Assembly: GCA_024280885.1 (NCBI GenBank)
Contig: JAJRPF010000022.1
Coordinates: 20,431-84,430 of the forward strand
DNA length: 64,000 nucleotides
Source of the DNA: Planctomycetota bacterium
GTDB lineage: Bacteria; Planctomycetota; JAJSAM01; JAJVHW01
Reading direction: 5' to 3'
Position 1 is the first letter of the stretch. Each line of letters begins with the position of its first letter. The notes below the pieces were generated by a model that worked only from the letters and a program-made list of their open reading frames with translations, did not search any database and was not told the DNA's origin. Shown here one piece after another: positions 54,027 through 62,739 of the stretch. Made by a program: the position numbers and the translations under genes.

Positions 54027-55625
54027 CTACGAGAGCGCCGCCGCCCAGGCCGTGACGTCAGCGGCGACGTCCGCCCCGGCGCGCAGCCGAACGAGCGTGC
54101 GCCCGCGCGCGGCAAGGGTCTGGGCGTCGCCTTCGGCCTGGGCCGCGAAGAGACGACCGAACGAGTACGCGGCCCCCGGAATGGGCAGATCGTGTTCGCT
54201 CCCCGTCGGGTCGGGGCCCTCCAGGAGAATGAACGTCCCCTTCGCGGGCCCGCCCTTGTGGAGTTGTCCCGTGGAGTGGAGATAGCGCGGTCCCACGCCG
54301 ACGGTCACGGCGCGTCCGGTGCGCGCCCGGATCGCGTTGGCGAGTTCCTGCACCGCGGCGTCCTCGTCAGCGCCGCGCGAAAGATAGGAGAGCAGCGCGA
54401 CGTAGCCGTCACTCGGCGTGGCGGCGAGTGCGTCGCTCAACGCAGCGTGGTCGTCCGCCAAACCCGGTGCGGAAGCTGACGCGAGCACGGCACTCGTCGC
54501 CGCCTTCGCGGCCGCGACGTCTTTCTGGTCGAAGGGCTCGACGCCGAGCACGATCGACGCCAGCGCCGTCGCCATCTCGAAGCGCCAGAAGAGGGCGCCG
54601 ATACCGGCAGCGGCGGCGATCTCGAAGCGCGCCTGGGGGACATCGGCGAACGGCGGGGCCGGAGCGTCTTCGCCCGCCATCACGAGCGTGACGACAAAGC
54701 GGTCGCCCGCGCCCTTGCTTGCACCCCGACTCCCAGTGCCGCTCGCGTCCGGCTCGCCCACGACCGGGAGGATGCCTGTCGGACCATCCGGCCCCTGCTT
54801 GCCCGTACTCTCGGCCACCAGTTGCTCGACCCAGTTTCCAAACGTCGAAAGCGATGCCGAGGAGCGGATCGTGAGCTTGTCGATGCCCGCCCCGACGAGC
54901 GCGCCCATCGCGGCGCCCAATCTGACTGCGTCGGCGGGTACGCCATCACTGGGCGCGCTGCCGGAGCCACTGCCTGGCACACACGTGGCCGCCTCGGCCG
55001 CACCTGCATCGAGGAGCGCCGCGACATCCATCCCGATCAGCGCCGCTGGCACGAGCCCGAAGAGGCTGAGCGCCGAATAGCGGCCGCCCACGTCCGAGGG
55101 GTTCACGAAGCACGCGCGCCAGGTCTCGTCCACGGCGCGTTGGTGGAGCGCCGAGCCCTCGTCCGTGATCGCGATCAGGTGACGCGCCGCCGGCAGGCTC
55201 GACGCGTCCAAGAGCGCCGAGAAATGACGTCGCAGCGAGTCGGTCTCGACCGTGCCGCCGCTCTTCGACGCCACGATCACCAGCGTCTTGCCAAGATCCA
55301 CCGCGCGTGTCACGGCAGCGATGCAGCGCGGATCGGTGGTATCGAGGACGTGTAGCCGCGGGTGACCGGCTCCGATTCCCGCGACACTCGCCAGCACCTC
55401 GGGCGCGAGGCTCGACCCGCCCATTCCGCATAGAATGACGTCGCGCATGCCGTCACGCACGGCCGACTCCGCGAGCGCGGTCAGCGCCGGAACGTGAGCC
55501 CGCATCGTCTCGGGTAGGCGCAGCCAGCCCAGCCGGTCGGCGCAGAGGGCACGATCGTCAGGATCGTCTGTGAACACGGACGCATCGCCCGCCCAGATAC
55601 GCTCCAGCGCTCGGACCGCGACCAA
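54027..55625 (-). CDS. pgi: glucose-6-phosphate isomerase (PGI part of tal-pgi type)
   Basis: Interconverts glucose 6-phosphate and fructose 6-phosphate. The 532 residues match the PGI half of bifunctional transaldolase/PGI proteins. Motifs are ILCGMGGSSLAPEVLAS (sugar-phosphate binding), VASKSGGTVETDSL, VGGRYSALSLFGLVPAALIGMD, FGNWVEQLVAESTGKQG (catalytic Glu in the WVEQL segment) and PRYLHSTGQLHKGGP. A Gly/Ser-rich insertion of ~20 residues occurs after ILPVVGEPD, and a GSGSGS stretch near residue 220. It starts 17 bases after the tal stop on the same strand, so the enzyme that is fused elsewhere is here two adjacent genes. Confidence 0.95.
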   Translation of the reverse strand: MVAVRALERIWAGDASVFTDDPDDRALCADRLGWLRLPETMRAHVPALTALAESAVRDGMRDVILCGMGGSSLAPEVLASVAGIGAGHPRLHVLDTTDPRCIAAVTRAVDLGKTLVIVASKSGGTVETDSLRRHFSALLDASSLPAARHLIAITDEGSALHQRAVDETWRACFVNPSDVGGRYSALSLFGLVPAALIGMDVAALLDAGAAEAATCVPGSGSGSAPSDGVPADAVRLGAAMGALVGAGIDKLTIRSSASLSTFGNWVEQLVAESTGKQGPDGPTGILPVVGEPDASGTGSRGASKGAGDRFVVTLVMAGEDAPAPPFADVPQARFEIAAAAGIGALFWRFEMATALASIVLGVEPFDQKDVAAAKAATSAVLASASAPGLADDHAALSDALAATPSDGYVALLSYLSRGADEDAAVQELANAIRARTGRAVTVGVGPRYLHSTGQLHKGGPAKGTFILLEGPDPTGSEHDLPIPGAAYSFGRLFAAQAEGDAQTLAARGRTLVRLRAGADVAADVTAWAAALS

Positions 55626-55642
55626 CTCCGCCAGCCCAGCGT

Positions 55643-56785
55643 CTACACGCCCGGCGTGGCGGCCGAGTCGAAAGGGGGATCGACGGCGACCTCCTGCCGC
55701 CGTGCGTCCACCGCACCGAGAAGAGCATCGAACGAGTCGGCGAACGACTTCACGCCGGCAGTGAGCAGGTCATCGCAGATGCCCTCGACCGAGACACCGA
55801 GCGCGGCGATCCCGGCGAGATCGGCGCGAGCCTGATCGACTCCGTCGTGGATCGTCACCGCCACCGTGCCGTGATCGTTGAACGCCGTCAGTGTGGCGGG
55901 CGGGATCGTGTTCACGGTATGCGGCCCAATGAGCGCGTCGACGTAGAGCGTGTCGGGATACGACGGGTTCTTCGTGCTCGTGCTGGCCCAGAGCGGTCGT
56001 TGCACCGCTGCGCCCTTCTCGCGGAGCGCGCCGAAGCGGCCGTCCTTGGTGAAGCGCTCTTCGAAGAGCGCGTACGCGAGCTTCGCGTTGCCGACGGCGG
56101 CCTTGCCGCAGAGCGCCGCGCCCGCGTCACCGTGCTCGCCAAGCGCCTTGTCGACCGCCGAGTCGACGCGCGAAACGAAGAACGACGCCACGGAGTTGAT
56201 GCCGTCGATCGCCTCGCCGCGCGCGGCCCGATCCTCGAGCCCGGCGAGGTACGCTTCGATGACCTCGCCGTACATCGTGAGCGAAAAGATCAGCGTGACG
56301 TTGATGTTCATGCCGGTGCCGATCAACGCGCGGATGGCCGGGACGCCTTCGGACGTCGCCGGCACCTTGATCATCAGATTGGCGCGATCGACATCAGCCC
56401 ACAGCCGCTTGGCCGCCGCGACGGTTCCGTCCGTGTCGTGGGCGAGCGCCGGAGAGACCTCGAGACTGACGAAGCCGTCGCGCCCCGACGCCTCGTCGTA
56501 GATCGGCCGCAGAAGGTCGCATGCAGCGCGGATATCCTCGACGGCGAGCGTCTCGTAGATCTCCTCGGCGCTCTTGCCCGAGGCCGCCAGGGCGTCGAAT
56601 TCGGGGGCGTAGAGCGGCGACGTCGTCATCGCCTTCTGGAAGATCGACGGGTTGGAGGTCACACCGCGAACGCCCTGCTCCGCGACGAGGGCAGCGAGCT
56701 CCCCGTTCTGCAGGAGGTCGCGACTGAGATTGTCGTACCAGATGCTCTGCCCAAGGTCGGCAACGCGGGCGGCGGGGGTTGGCAT
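55643..56785 (-). CDS. tal: transaldolase
   Basis: Transfers a dihydroxyacetone unit between sedoheptulose 7-phosphate and glyceraldehyde 3-phosphate by a Schiff-base lysine. The 380 residues fit the long transaldolase subgroup found fused to PGI. Motifs: SIWYDNLSRDLLQNGELAALV, GVTSNPSIFQKAM, FVSLEVSPALAHDT, and NLMIKVPATSEGVPAIRALIGTGMNINVTLIFS, in which the Lys of MIKVPAT is catalytic. VASFFVSRVDSAVDKAL and RPLWASTSTKNPSYPDTLYVDALIGPHTVNTIPPAT are further signatures. The first of a tal-pgi operon. Confidence 0.96.
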   Translation of the reverse strand: MPTPAARVADLGQSIWYDNLSRDLLQNGELAALVAEQGVRGVTSNPSIFQKAMTTSPLYAPEFDALAASGKSAEEIYETLAVEDIRAACDLLRPIYDEASGRDGFVSLEVSPALAHDTDGTVAAAKRLWADVDRANLMIKVPATSEGVPAIRALIGTGMNINVTLIFSLTMYGEVIEAYLAGLEDRAARGEAIDGINSVASFFVSRVDSAVDKALGEHGDAGAALCGKAAVGNAKLAYALFEERFTKDGRFGALREKGAAVQRPLWASTSTKNPSYPDTLYVDALIGPHTVNTIPPATLTAFNDHGTVAVTIHDGVDQARADLAGIAALGVSVEGICDDLLTAGVKSFADSFDALLGAVDARRQEVAVDPPFDSAATPGV

Positions 56786-56962
56786 GGGAGGCTCCTGCGG
56801 GTCGGGGTCGTCGGGCCTGAATCGGCGGGTCGGGATCGCGTCTCAGGTCCTGGATGCGCGTGAGACATCGCGCATGCGGGAGCGGGCCATTGCGAACCCG
56901 ATCCACGCGGGCGCGCATCGTACCCGCCGGCCACCCCGGCTCCCACTCCGACGGGCGCGTAG

Positions 56963-58405
56963 CTACTCCGGAAGCGCCGCTCGCAATCGCGTGAGCACGG
57001 CGGGATGGTCAGCAGCGACATCCACCTCGCCACGCGGGTCGGCCTGCGTGTCGTAGAGCCGATCCACATCTCCGGGGAGCGTCCGGATCAACTGGAATTG
57101 CCCATCGAAGACCGACCGCAGCGTGACGTCGTAGCGCGACATATCGACGTCGGACCGAGCCTGTCCGACGGCCCCGATCACGCCGCTCGGGCGCCCGAGA
57201 TAGCCGATCGCCAGCCGCCCGGGAAGGTCGTGGAGCAGCGAACGACCGTCGATGTCGTCCGGCGCCTCGACCCCGCAGACCTCCATCACGGTCGGGAAGA
57301 TGTCCTCGGAGCGGACCACGTCGAAGACATGCCGTCCGCCGGAGAAGTGCTCGGGATGGCGGATGATCAACGGGACGTGCAGGAGCGGGCGCCCGAGCGA
57401 CAGGCTGTGCTCAAGGAGACCATTCTCGCCGAAGTGCTCGCCATGGTCACCCGTGATGATGAGGAGCGTGTCGTCGAGAATGCCATCCCGGCGCAACGCA
57501 GCGACGAAGCGGCCGATCTCGCGGTCGAGCGTCGCAATCTCGGCGTCGTAGAGATCCGAGAGCAACGCGAGACGAGTCTGATCCGGCAACTCGCCGCTCA
57601 CCATGGCCATCACAGTCTCGGGGAACTGAAACGACATCGCCTCCGCGACGTCCGAGCGGGCGACCGCGGTTCGCACGAAGCGCTCGGCCTCCTCGGGGGG
57701 CGGAGCGTAGGGCGCGTGCGGTTCCAGATCGTTGATGAGGAGGAAGAACGGGCGCGCCGGATCGCGCCGCTCTCGGATCCACTCCAGCGCCTGCGCGTGC
57801 GTCGGGCGCGCGGTGGGGTACGACAACGAGCGCTCCTTGTGCAACGGAACGAACGTCGAGAAGCCCTGGCTCAGCCCGAATTCCTCGGACACCCAGGGGT
57901 TGTTCGAGAACGCAGCGGTCTCGTATCCCGCGTCGCGTAGATGCTCTGCCAGCGTGGTGTGGCCGCGGACCAACGTGCCGACGTCAGAGATCGTGGCGCC
58001 ATGGCGCTCCGGAAGCAGGCCCGTGAGGATCGAAGCGTGTGTCGGCAGCGTCCACGACGAGGGCGCCCACGCGGCCTCGAAGGCCACGCCTTCCGCAGCG
58101 ATCGCCTCAAGCGCGGGCGTCGTCGGGCGCTCGTAGCCGAATGCCGAGCAACGATCCGCGCGCGTGGTGTCCATGACGAGGATGACGACGTTCGGCCTGT
58201 GCGGCGGGATGACCGCTGGGGCGACCGAGATCTCCGACGGCGCCGCTGTGCGCGCGAGGCCATCGACTGGATCGGGACCGCAACTCGCTGCCACGAGGGC
58301 ACCCAGAATGGCGAAGCAACGCGAGATCGCGAGTCCGGGCGAAAGCGCGCACCCGGTAGCACGCCGATCCCTCCCGCAGGCTGCCATTGAGTCTGGTCGG
58401 TTCAT
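56963..58405 (-). CDS. sulfatase-family lipoprotein with Thr at the nucleophile position
   Basis: A 480-residue lipoprotein: FAILGALVAASC gives lipobox cysteine C42. The alkaline-phosphatase/sulfatase fold is seen in NVVILVMDTTRADRCSAFGY (metal Asp D79), SSWTLPTHASILTGLLPERHG, LLINDLEPHAPYAPP and LLIITGDHGEHFGEN (second metal site). Classical sulfatases have C/S-x-P-x-R at the second motif; here it is T119-L-P-T-H, so no formylglycine could form. Threonine at this position is found in phosphoglycerol transferases and related phosphodiesterases, so a phosphoester substrate is more likely than a sulfate ester. ATG 58403-58405 has GGAG six bases upstream. Confidence 0.85.
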   Translation of the reverse strand: MNRPDSMAACGRDRRATGCALSPGLAISRCFAILGALVAASCGPDPVDGLARTAAPSEISVAPAVIPPHRPNVVILVMDTTRADRCSAFGYERPTTPALEAIAAEGVAFEAAWAPSSWTLPTHASILTGLLPERHGATISDVGTLVRGHTTLAEHLRDAGYETAAFSNNPWVSEEFGLSQGFSTFVPLHKERSLSYPTARPTHAQALEWIRERRDPARPFFLLINDLEPHAPYAPPPEEAERFVRTAVARSDVAEAMSFQFPETVMAMVSGELPDQTRLALLSDLYDAEIATLDREIGRFVAALRRDGILDDTLLIITGDHGEHFGENGLLEHSLSLGRPLLHVPLIIRHPEHFSGGRHVFDVVRSEDIFPTVMEVCGVEAPDDIDGRSLLHDLPGRLAIGYLGRPSGVIGAVGQARSDVDMSRYDVTLRSVFDGQFQLIRTLPGDVDRLYDTQADPRGEVDVAADHPAVLTRLRAALPE

Positions 58406-58738
58406 CCGATCTCCGTTGGGGTGCCCGCTGCTCGCGCCCACGTCATCGGTGGGCATGTCACATTTCCGGGCATGTCACTTTGGGGTGCGGACGTGACGGA
58501 TCGGGCGCGGAAGAGCGGGACCGATCTCGAACGCTGTACCCGTACAACGCAGGCTCGCCCGTCGGCGTTTCGCGAATGTCCCGACACGCGCCGCAACGTC
58601 GGCGACGAAGTCGTGGGACATTCCTCCGCAGCTCTCAACACACCGTGCGCCCTGCATCGAAGCGGATGAACTTCGTGCGGGCACACCGCCCACCCAGAAC
58701 TCCCGGCACCCGCGCTGAGGCGCGATCATCGCGCCAAC
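58406..58738. other. divergent intergenic region with a short tandem repeat, no gene supported
   Basis: 333 bases between the sulfatase-like gene (minus) and the alpha/beta hydrolase (plus). Frames on both strands give Cys/Arg/Ser-rich peptides that look like shadows. It must contain two promoters, not identifiable by eye. The tandem repeat at 58451-58484 is the only obvious structure. Confidence 0.5.
58451..58484. repeat. 17-base tandem repeat, two copies
   Basis: GGGCATGTCACATTTCC (58451-58467) and GGGCATGTCACTTTGGG (58468-58484) share their first 14 positions except one. They lie 46 bases upstream of the sulfatase-like gene start and could be operator half-sites. Confidence 0.75.
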
Positions 58739-59938
58739 ATGATCGAGATCCTGATCCTCTCTGTCGGGCTGCTGATCTTGATCGGCATCCTGATGCGCCG
58801 CGGCGCCGCTCGCCTCGAGGCCAACTGGGTCTTCGGCGTCTTCATGGCCTACGGGATCATGCTCGGCGTCCTGATCGAGGGCATGCCGTTCAGCGCGGTC
58901 GCAGGCCGCCCGAGCATCCGCACATTCGTGGCCGCCATGGTCGGCGTCTTCGCGCTGCGACTCCTCGCGCGTGGGGTGCGCGGTTGGGCTCGCGGCTATC
59001 GCGACGAGGACCGCGGAAGCACCCGCGAGGACGCCCGCCTGCTCCATCCGATCATCGCCTTCGGCCTGGCGCTCTCAGGCATTCTGATGATCCACGAAGC
59101 GTGCGTCTCGCGACACATGGCGCTGGAGATTCAGAACACGCCGCGCAGTGGCACGACGGGGATCGTGAGGGGCGCCGAGCCGATCAACCTGACGCAGGAG
59201 AACGCCAAGTCGCGCGCGATCCTTCTCTTCCACGGCTTCCTTGGCTCGCCTGCGGACTTCGGGGACTTGCCCGAGACGCTCCACGAGGCCGGGTTCACGG
59301 TCCAGGCGCCGCTGCTGCCCGGCCACGGCACGACCCCCGCCGAGCTTCGCAGCGCGAATCCCGACGAGTGGCTGGAAGCTGCGCTCGCGGCCTACGACGC
59401 CCTGGCGAAGACGCACCCGGACGTGACCGTCCTCGGGTTCTCGATGGGCGGCTTCGTCGCAACACAGGTCGCGAACGAGCGCGATGTGCAGCGCCTCGTC
59501 CTCATCAACCCGTTTGTTGGAGAGACGTTCCAGCCCGCGTGGAGCCCGATCCCCACAGATGACCTCGCCGTGTTCTTCGAGCCGCTCATCGACTCGGTCA
59601 TCCGGCCCTCCGCGATGGTGCGCCTACGCGACCAGAGTCAGGTGTCGCGCATGCGCACGTACAAGACCGTTCCAATCACGCCGGTCGTGCGACTGCACGA
59701 GGCCGCGCAATTCGCCGCGCTGGAAGACGACTTCCGCTGGGTCCCCTGCCCGACCCTCGTGCTCCTCTCGGACGGCGATCACGTGACGCCGTCCGACTCC
59801 GCGCACGCGATCTACGACGCGCCCGACGTCGGCCCGGTCGAGGTCGCGTCGTTCGGAAAGAGTGACCACCTGCTGCTGCTCGACTACGACCGCGACGAGG
59901 CCGTCGCGAGAATCATCGACTGGGTATCGGGCCAGTAA
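58739..59938 (+). CDS. membrane-anchored alpha/beta hydrolase (carboxylesterase-like)
   Basis: A 399-residue protein. About four hydrophobic segments (1-19, 29-48, 62-78 and 103-118) anchor a C-terminal alpha/beta-hydrolase domain. The oxyanion region is ILLFHGFLGSPADF; the nucleophile elbow is GFSMGG with S235; the acid is D347 in SDGDHVTP; the base is H377 in GKSDHLLLLD. This order and the LLPGHGTTPAEL motif are typical of Est30/monoglyceride-lipase-like carboxylesterases. It may act on membrane lipids or acylated glycans; this is inference. ATG 58739 is preferred because it gives the first membrane segment directly. Its neighbours are unrelated. Confidence 0.87.
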   Translation: MIEILILSVGLLILIGILMRRGAARLEANWVFGVFMAYGIMLGVLIEGMPFSAVAGRPSIRTFVAAMVGVFALRLLARGVRGWARGYRDEDRGSTREDARLLHPIIAFGLALSGILMIHEACVSRHMALEIQNTPRSGTTGIVRGAEPINLTQENAKSRAILLFHGFLGSPADFGDLPETLHEAGFTVQAPLLPGHGTTPAELRSANPDEWLEAALAAYDALAKTHPDVTVLGFSMGGFVATQVANERDVQRLVLINPFVGETFQPAWSPIPTDDLAVFFEPLIDSVIRPSAMVRLRDQSQVSRMRTYKTVPITPVVRLHEAAQFAALEDDFRWVPCPTLVLLSDGDHVTPSDSAHAIYDAPDVGPVEVASFGKSDHLLLLDYDRDEAVARIIDWVSGQ

Positions 59939-60011
59939 CGTCACTGGGCGTAGACCTCACTGGGCGTACGCGTCACCGCGCGAAGACACCACCGCCACGG
60001 GCCGAACACGA

Positions 60012-60512
60012 TCAGCTGACGCTTTGCGGGTTCGTTGCGCGCGCTCGACGCCGCTTGCGCCGTCCGTAACTCGGCGGGCGCTCCTGCAAGGACACTTCGC
60101 CGCCCCACGTCGCGGGGTCGGGCGAGACAAACCCAGCGTCCTGCCAGAGCACGCGATCGAAGGTCGCGACCGCTCGCGCACCGTGCTGGCGCGCGACCTC
60201 GCGGATGAGGTAGTCAGAGAAGTCACCGCTCCCCTGCGCGTACGCGTTGAGCGCACGCTCGACTTCAGAGCGACGCTCGAACTCGAGTTGCTCGGTCGCC
60301 AAGAGCGACAGAAGCGACTCCGTGAGAACCGCGCGCGATTTTCGATACCCAGCGCGCAACACCCAGACGACCTCGCATAACACGACCGTCGAGACGAAGA
60401 GCGAGGCCTGGTCGGCGAGCGCACGATCGACGAGCGCACGCGCCTCGTGCGACTGTCGGACGTCATCGCCCACGAGTACGCGCACGAGGACGTTGGTATC
60501 GAGCGCGATCAT
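60012..60512 (-). CDS. vapC: VapC-type PIN domain toxin
   Basis: A 166-residue PIN-domain ribonuclease, the toxin of a type II toxin-antitoxin pair. It begins MIALDTNVLVRVLVGDD (metal Asp D5), has E47 in VVLCEVVWVL, D97/D100 in GDFSDYLIREVARQHG and D119 in VATFDRVLW, the expected acidic set. VapC toxins cut tRNA or rRNA to slow growth. A basic tail (YGRRKRRRARATN) extends beyond the usual ~130-residue domain. ATG 60510-60512 overlaps the antitoxin stop (ATGA), the normal arrangement. Confidence 0.92.
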   Translation of the reverse strand: MIALDTNVLVRVLVGDDVRQSHEARALVDRALADQASLFVSTVVLCEVVWVLRAGYRKSRAVLTESLLSLLATEQLEFERRSEVERALNAYAQGSGDFSDYLIREVARQHGARAVATFDRVLWQDAGFVSPDPATWGGEVSLQERPPSYGRRKRRRARATNPQSVS

Positions 60513-60757
60513 GGCTCCCGCCGCGTTCCGGCCCAGCCCTGGCGAATGACCTCGTTCATTTCGTCGATCGTCAGGTGCACGTCCGATTTCAAGACGCCGA
60601 AGAGATCGCGAATGTCGACTCTCAGCGTTCGTACGCGACACGAACCGTCGTCCTGAACGACGAACTCCAGACGGTCGCCGTTCCCGATCTCCAGCGCATC
60701 ACGGACTGCCTTGGGGATGGTGACCTGGCCCTTGCTGGTAACGGTGGCGATCGGCAT
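60509..60757 (-). CDS. vapB: AbrB/MazE-type antitoxin of the VapBC pair
   Basis: An 82-residue protein with an N-terminal SpoVT-AbrB DNA-binding domain (PIATVTSKGQVTIPKAVRDAL, then GDRLEFVVQDDG). It would dimerise, bind its own promoter and hold the toxin through its C-terminal half (LTIDEMNEVIRQGWAG). ATG 60755-60757 is the only sensible start. It is the first gene of the operon and is preceded by several GTAAG repeats, likely operator sites. Confidence 0.92.
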   Translation of the reverse strand: MPIATVTSKGQVTIPKAVRDALEIGNGDRLEFVVQDDGSCRVRTLRVDIRDLFGVLKSDVHLTIDEMNEVIRQGWAGTRREP

Positions 60758-60760
60758 ATG

Positions 60761-60836
60761 CTTACCATATCACACGATCCTTACCTGTGCGCCTTACTTA
60801 TCCGCCTTGCATGCCTACGCTGCCTTGTCGCTTACT
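60761..60836 (-). promoter_or_regulatory. four GTAAG-type repeats upstream of the antitoxin
   Basis: On the minus strand RGTAAG occurs four times, at 60761-60766, 60780-60785, 60793-60798 and 60831-60836 (CTTACY on the plus strand). The region is less GC-rich than its surroundings, and GTGTGATAT lies between the two nearest sites. These may be binding sites for the AbrB-type antitoxin. Confidence 0.45.
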
Positions 60837-60864
60837 GAGCTACGCAGCGTGGGCGAGCCCCTCT

Positions 60865-61320
60865 TCACACGTCCCGGCGCAGGTCCGCAGGCGGCGTGAG
60901 CGTGTACGAGAGGATCGGCGCTCCGGACGGCCTGGCGGCGACGGCTGGTAGAAGTGCGCGCACGTCGTCCAACACCGGATGAGTGGGATCGGCCACGTCG
61001 CGGAGCGTGAGCCAGACGTGGTCGCCCTCGTCGGTCGGGCGCAGCTCACCGGGCGGCAGTCTGCCCACCGCGACGAAGAGCACGCAGGGCGGGTCCTCGA
61101 TCGTGTGAATGATCGCAGCGAATTCCAGGTCGACCGGTTCGAGGCCCGTCTCCTCGAACGCCTCTCGGTGCGCGCTTGCCATCACGCCTTCGCCCGACTC
61201 GACGTGCCCGCCGAGGCCGTTCAGCCGCCCCGCGAACCACTTGCGAGGGGCACCGAGAAGCAAGAGCCAGTGATCATCGCGGTGTAGGAAGAGCAACGTG
61301 CGGGGGGAGACGAGGTGCAT
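60865..61320 (-). CDS. NUDIX hydrolase
   Basis: A 151-residue NUDIX enzyme. The box G38-x5-E44-x7-R52-E53-x2-E56-E57-x-G59-L60 is complete (GHVESGEGVMASAHREAFEE followed by TGL). It begins HLVSPRTLLFLHRDDHWLLLLGAPRKWFAGRLNGLGGHVE, the pattern of MutT-like or ADP-ribose-type enzymes that clean up modified nucleotides. The substrate cannot be predicted. ATG 61318-61320 is chosen; the frame extends to 61365. It is divergent from the amidohydrolase gene, with 88 bases between starts. Confidence 0.92.
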   Translation of the reverse strand: MHLVSPRTLLFLHRDDHWLLLLGAPRKWFAGRLNGLGGHVESGEGVMASAHREAFEETGLEPVDLEFAAIIHTIEDPPCVLFVAVGRLPPGELRPTDEGDHVWLTLRDVADPTHPVLDDVRALLPAVAARPSGAPILSYTLTPPADLRRDV

Positions 61321-61408
61321 CGCGACCCATTTTGCCGTGGACGAGCCTCGCGCGGCCATACTCACGTGCTGGGAACCTCAGCCGCCCCCACCGACCTGGA
61401 GACTGGTC

Positions 61409-62716
61409 ATGCTCATCCTGCGCAACGTGAAGAAGCTCTACGACGGCAGCGCCGCGGATGCGTCGGCGGTGAAGGAGGGCGTGGACGTCTTCATCGATGG
61501 CGCCACCATCCACACCGTTGAGCCCCACGATCCGGAGCTCTCGATCGGCGACGCCCACACTGCGGTTGACGCGTCGCGCTACACCGTCACGCCGGGCCTC
61601 GTCGACTGCCACGGCCACGTGACGGTCCTCGGTCTCGCGCCGGACGACATGACCGTCATGAACAGCCAGGCAGCGATCCTCTACGTCGAGAGAATCCTGC
61701 ACACGTCGCTCGTCGATGGCGGGTGCACGTCCATGCGCGACGTCGGCGGCGCCACCCATTTCATGAAGCGCATGGTGGACGACGGCGTGCTCATCGGTCC
61801 GCGGCTCAAGATCGCGATTTGCATGCTCTCGACGACCGGCGGGCACGCCGACTTCCGAGGCCCGGATCGCTGCCACGCCACCGTCAGCAAGCTCTGGGGC
61901 GAGGCGCCCGGACGACCGTCGTCGATCGTGGACGGCCCGTGGGAAGCGCGCAAGCGCGTGCGCGAGATCAAGGCATGCGGCGCCGACCTCATCAAGATCT
62001 GCAGCAGTCCCGGTGTGGCATCGCCGTCGGACGCGCTCGAGCACCGCGACTTCACTGCTGAGGAGGTCGAGGCCATCTGCGACGAGGCCCGCTCGCGCGG
62101 GATGAAGATCGCCTCGCACGCCCACAGCAAGAGCGGGATCGAGCTCGCAATCCGCAACGGCGTCACCGACATCCAGCACATCTCGTGGATGGACGAGCGA
62201 CTGGCCGAGATGGCGCATGAGCGCGGGTGCACCGTCACGCCGACCTCGTGGGTTCTGCACGAGTTGCCGACAGCCGAAGGCCTCTCGCCCTTCGTCATGG
62301 AGAAAGTCAAGCAAGCCGCCGAGGTCCACGCCGAAGCTGTCGATCACGCACGCAAGAACGGACTGCGCATTCTGGCCGGCACCGATCCGGTCCTGCCCGG
62401 GATGCACGGGCGCAACTACATGGAGATCGTCGCGCTCGTCCGCGATGGCCTCGATCCGCTGCACGCGTGGCACGCCATGACCGGCGCCGCAGCCGACGAC
62501 ATCGGACAAACCGACGCCGGTGAGTTGACGGCCGGAAAGCGCGCCGACCTGCTCCTCTGCGAAGGCGACGTCCTCGCGGACCCGGGGCTCATGGACAAGG
62601 GCGCAATCGTCGAGGTCGTCAAGGACGGCGTCGGCTACCGCGGCGTGCTCTACGACATCCCGCAGCGGACATTCCGGAGCGGCATCGAGGATGCACTCGC
62701 GGCGAAGGCGCGGTAG
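61409..62716 (+). CDS. metal-dependent amidohydrolase (prolidase/imidazolonepropionase-like)
   Basis: A 435-residue amidohydrolase-superfamily enzyme, cytoplasmic. Metal ligands expected for the binuclear subgroup are all present: H68/H70 (DCHGHV), carbamylated K196 (DLIKICSS), H237 or H239 (ASHAHS), H257 (DIQHI) and D326 (AGTDP). Together with GGCTSMRDVGG and TTGGHADF, it resembles the Xaa-Pro/Xaa-Arg dipeptidase (Sgx9260-type) group, so peptide or amide hydrolysis is likely. ATG 61409 has GGAGA seven bases upstream. MOSC follows 23 bases downstream, probably co-transcribed. Confidence 0.92.
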   Translation: MLILRNVKKLYDGSAADASAVKEGVDVFIDGATIHTVEPHDPELSIGDAHTAVDASRYTVTPGLVDCHGHVTVLGLAPDDMTVMNSQAAILYVERILHTSLVDGGCTSMRDVGGATHFMKRMVDDGVLIGPRLKIAICMLSTTGGHADFRGPDRCHATVSKLWGEAPGRPSSIVDGPWEARKRVREIKACGADLIKICSSPGVASPSDALEHRDFTAEEVEAICDEARSRGMKIASHAHSKSGIELAIRNGVTDIQHISWMDERLAEMAHERGCTVTPTSWVLHELPTAEGLSPFVMEKVKQAAEVHAEAVDHARKNGLRILAGTDPVLPGMHGRNYMEIVALVRDGLDPLHAWHAMTGAAADDIGQTDAGELTAGKRADLLLCEGDVLADPGLMDKGAIVEVVKDGVGYRGVLYDIPQRTFRSGIEDALAAKAR

Positions 62717-62739
62717 CGAAGGCGCACGAAGAGGTACCG

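Noticed and set aside
54720..54800. GPTGILPV-like segment in PGI compared with planctomycete interspersed GRMPV-type repeats
   Set aside because: GILPV(V)GE is a normal conserved part of tal-pgi type PGI; no repeat copy with inverted structure was found.
59941..59968. TCACTGGGCGTA repeated twice with 16-base period after the alpha/beta hydrolase
   Set aside because: Only two 12-base copies, no inverted symmetry and no obvious role; likely minor slippage.
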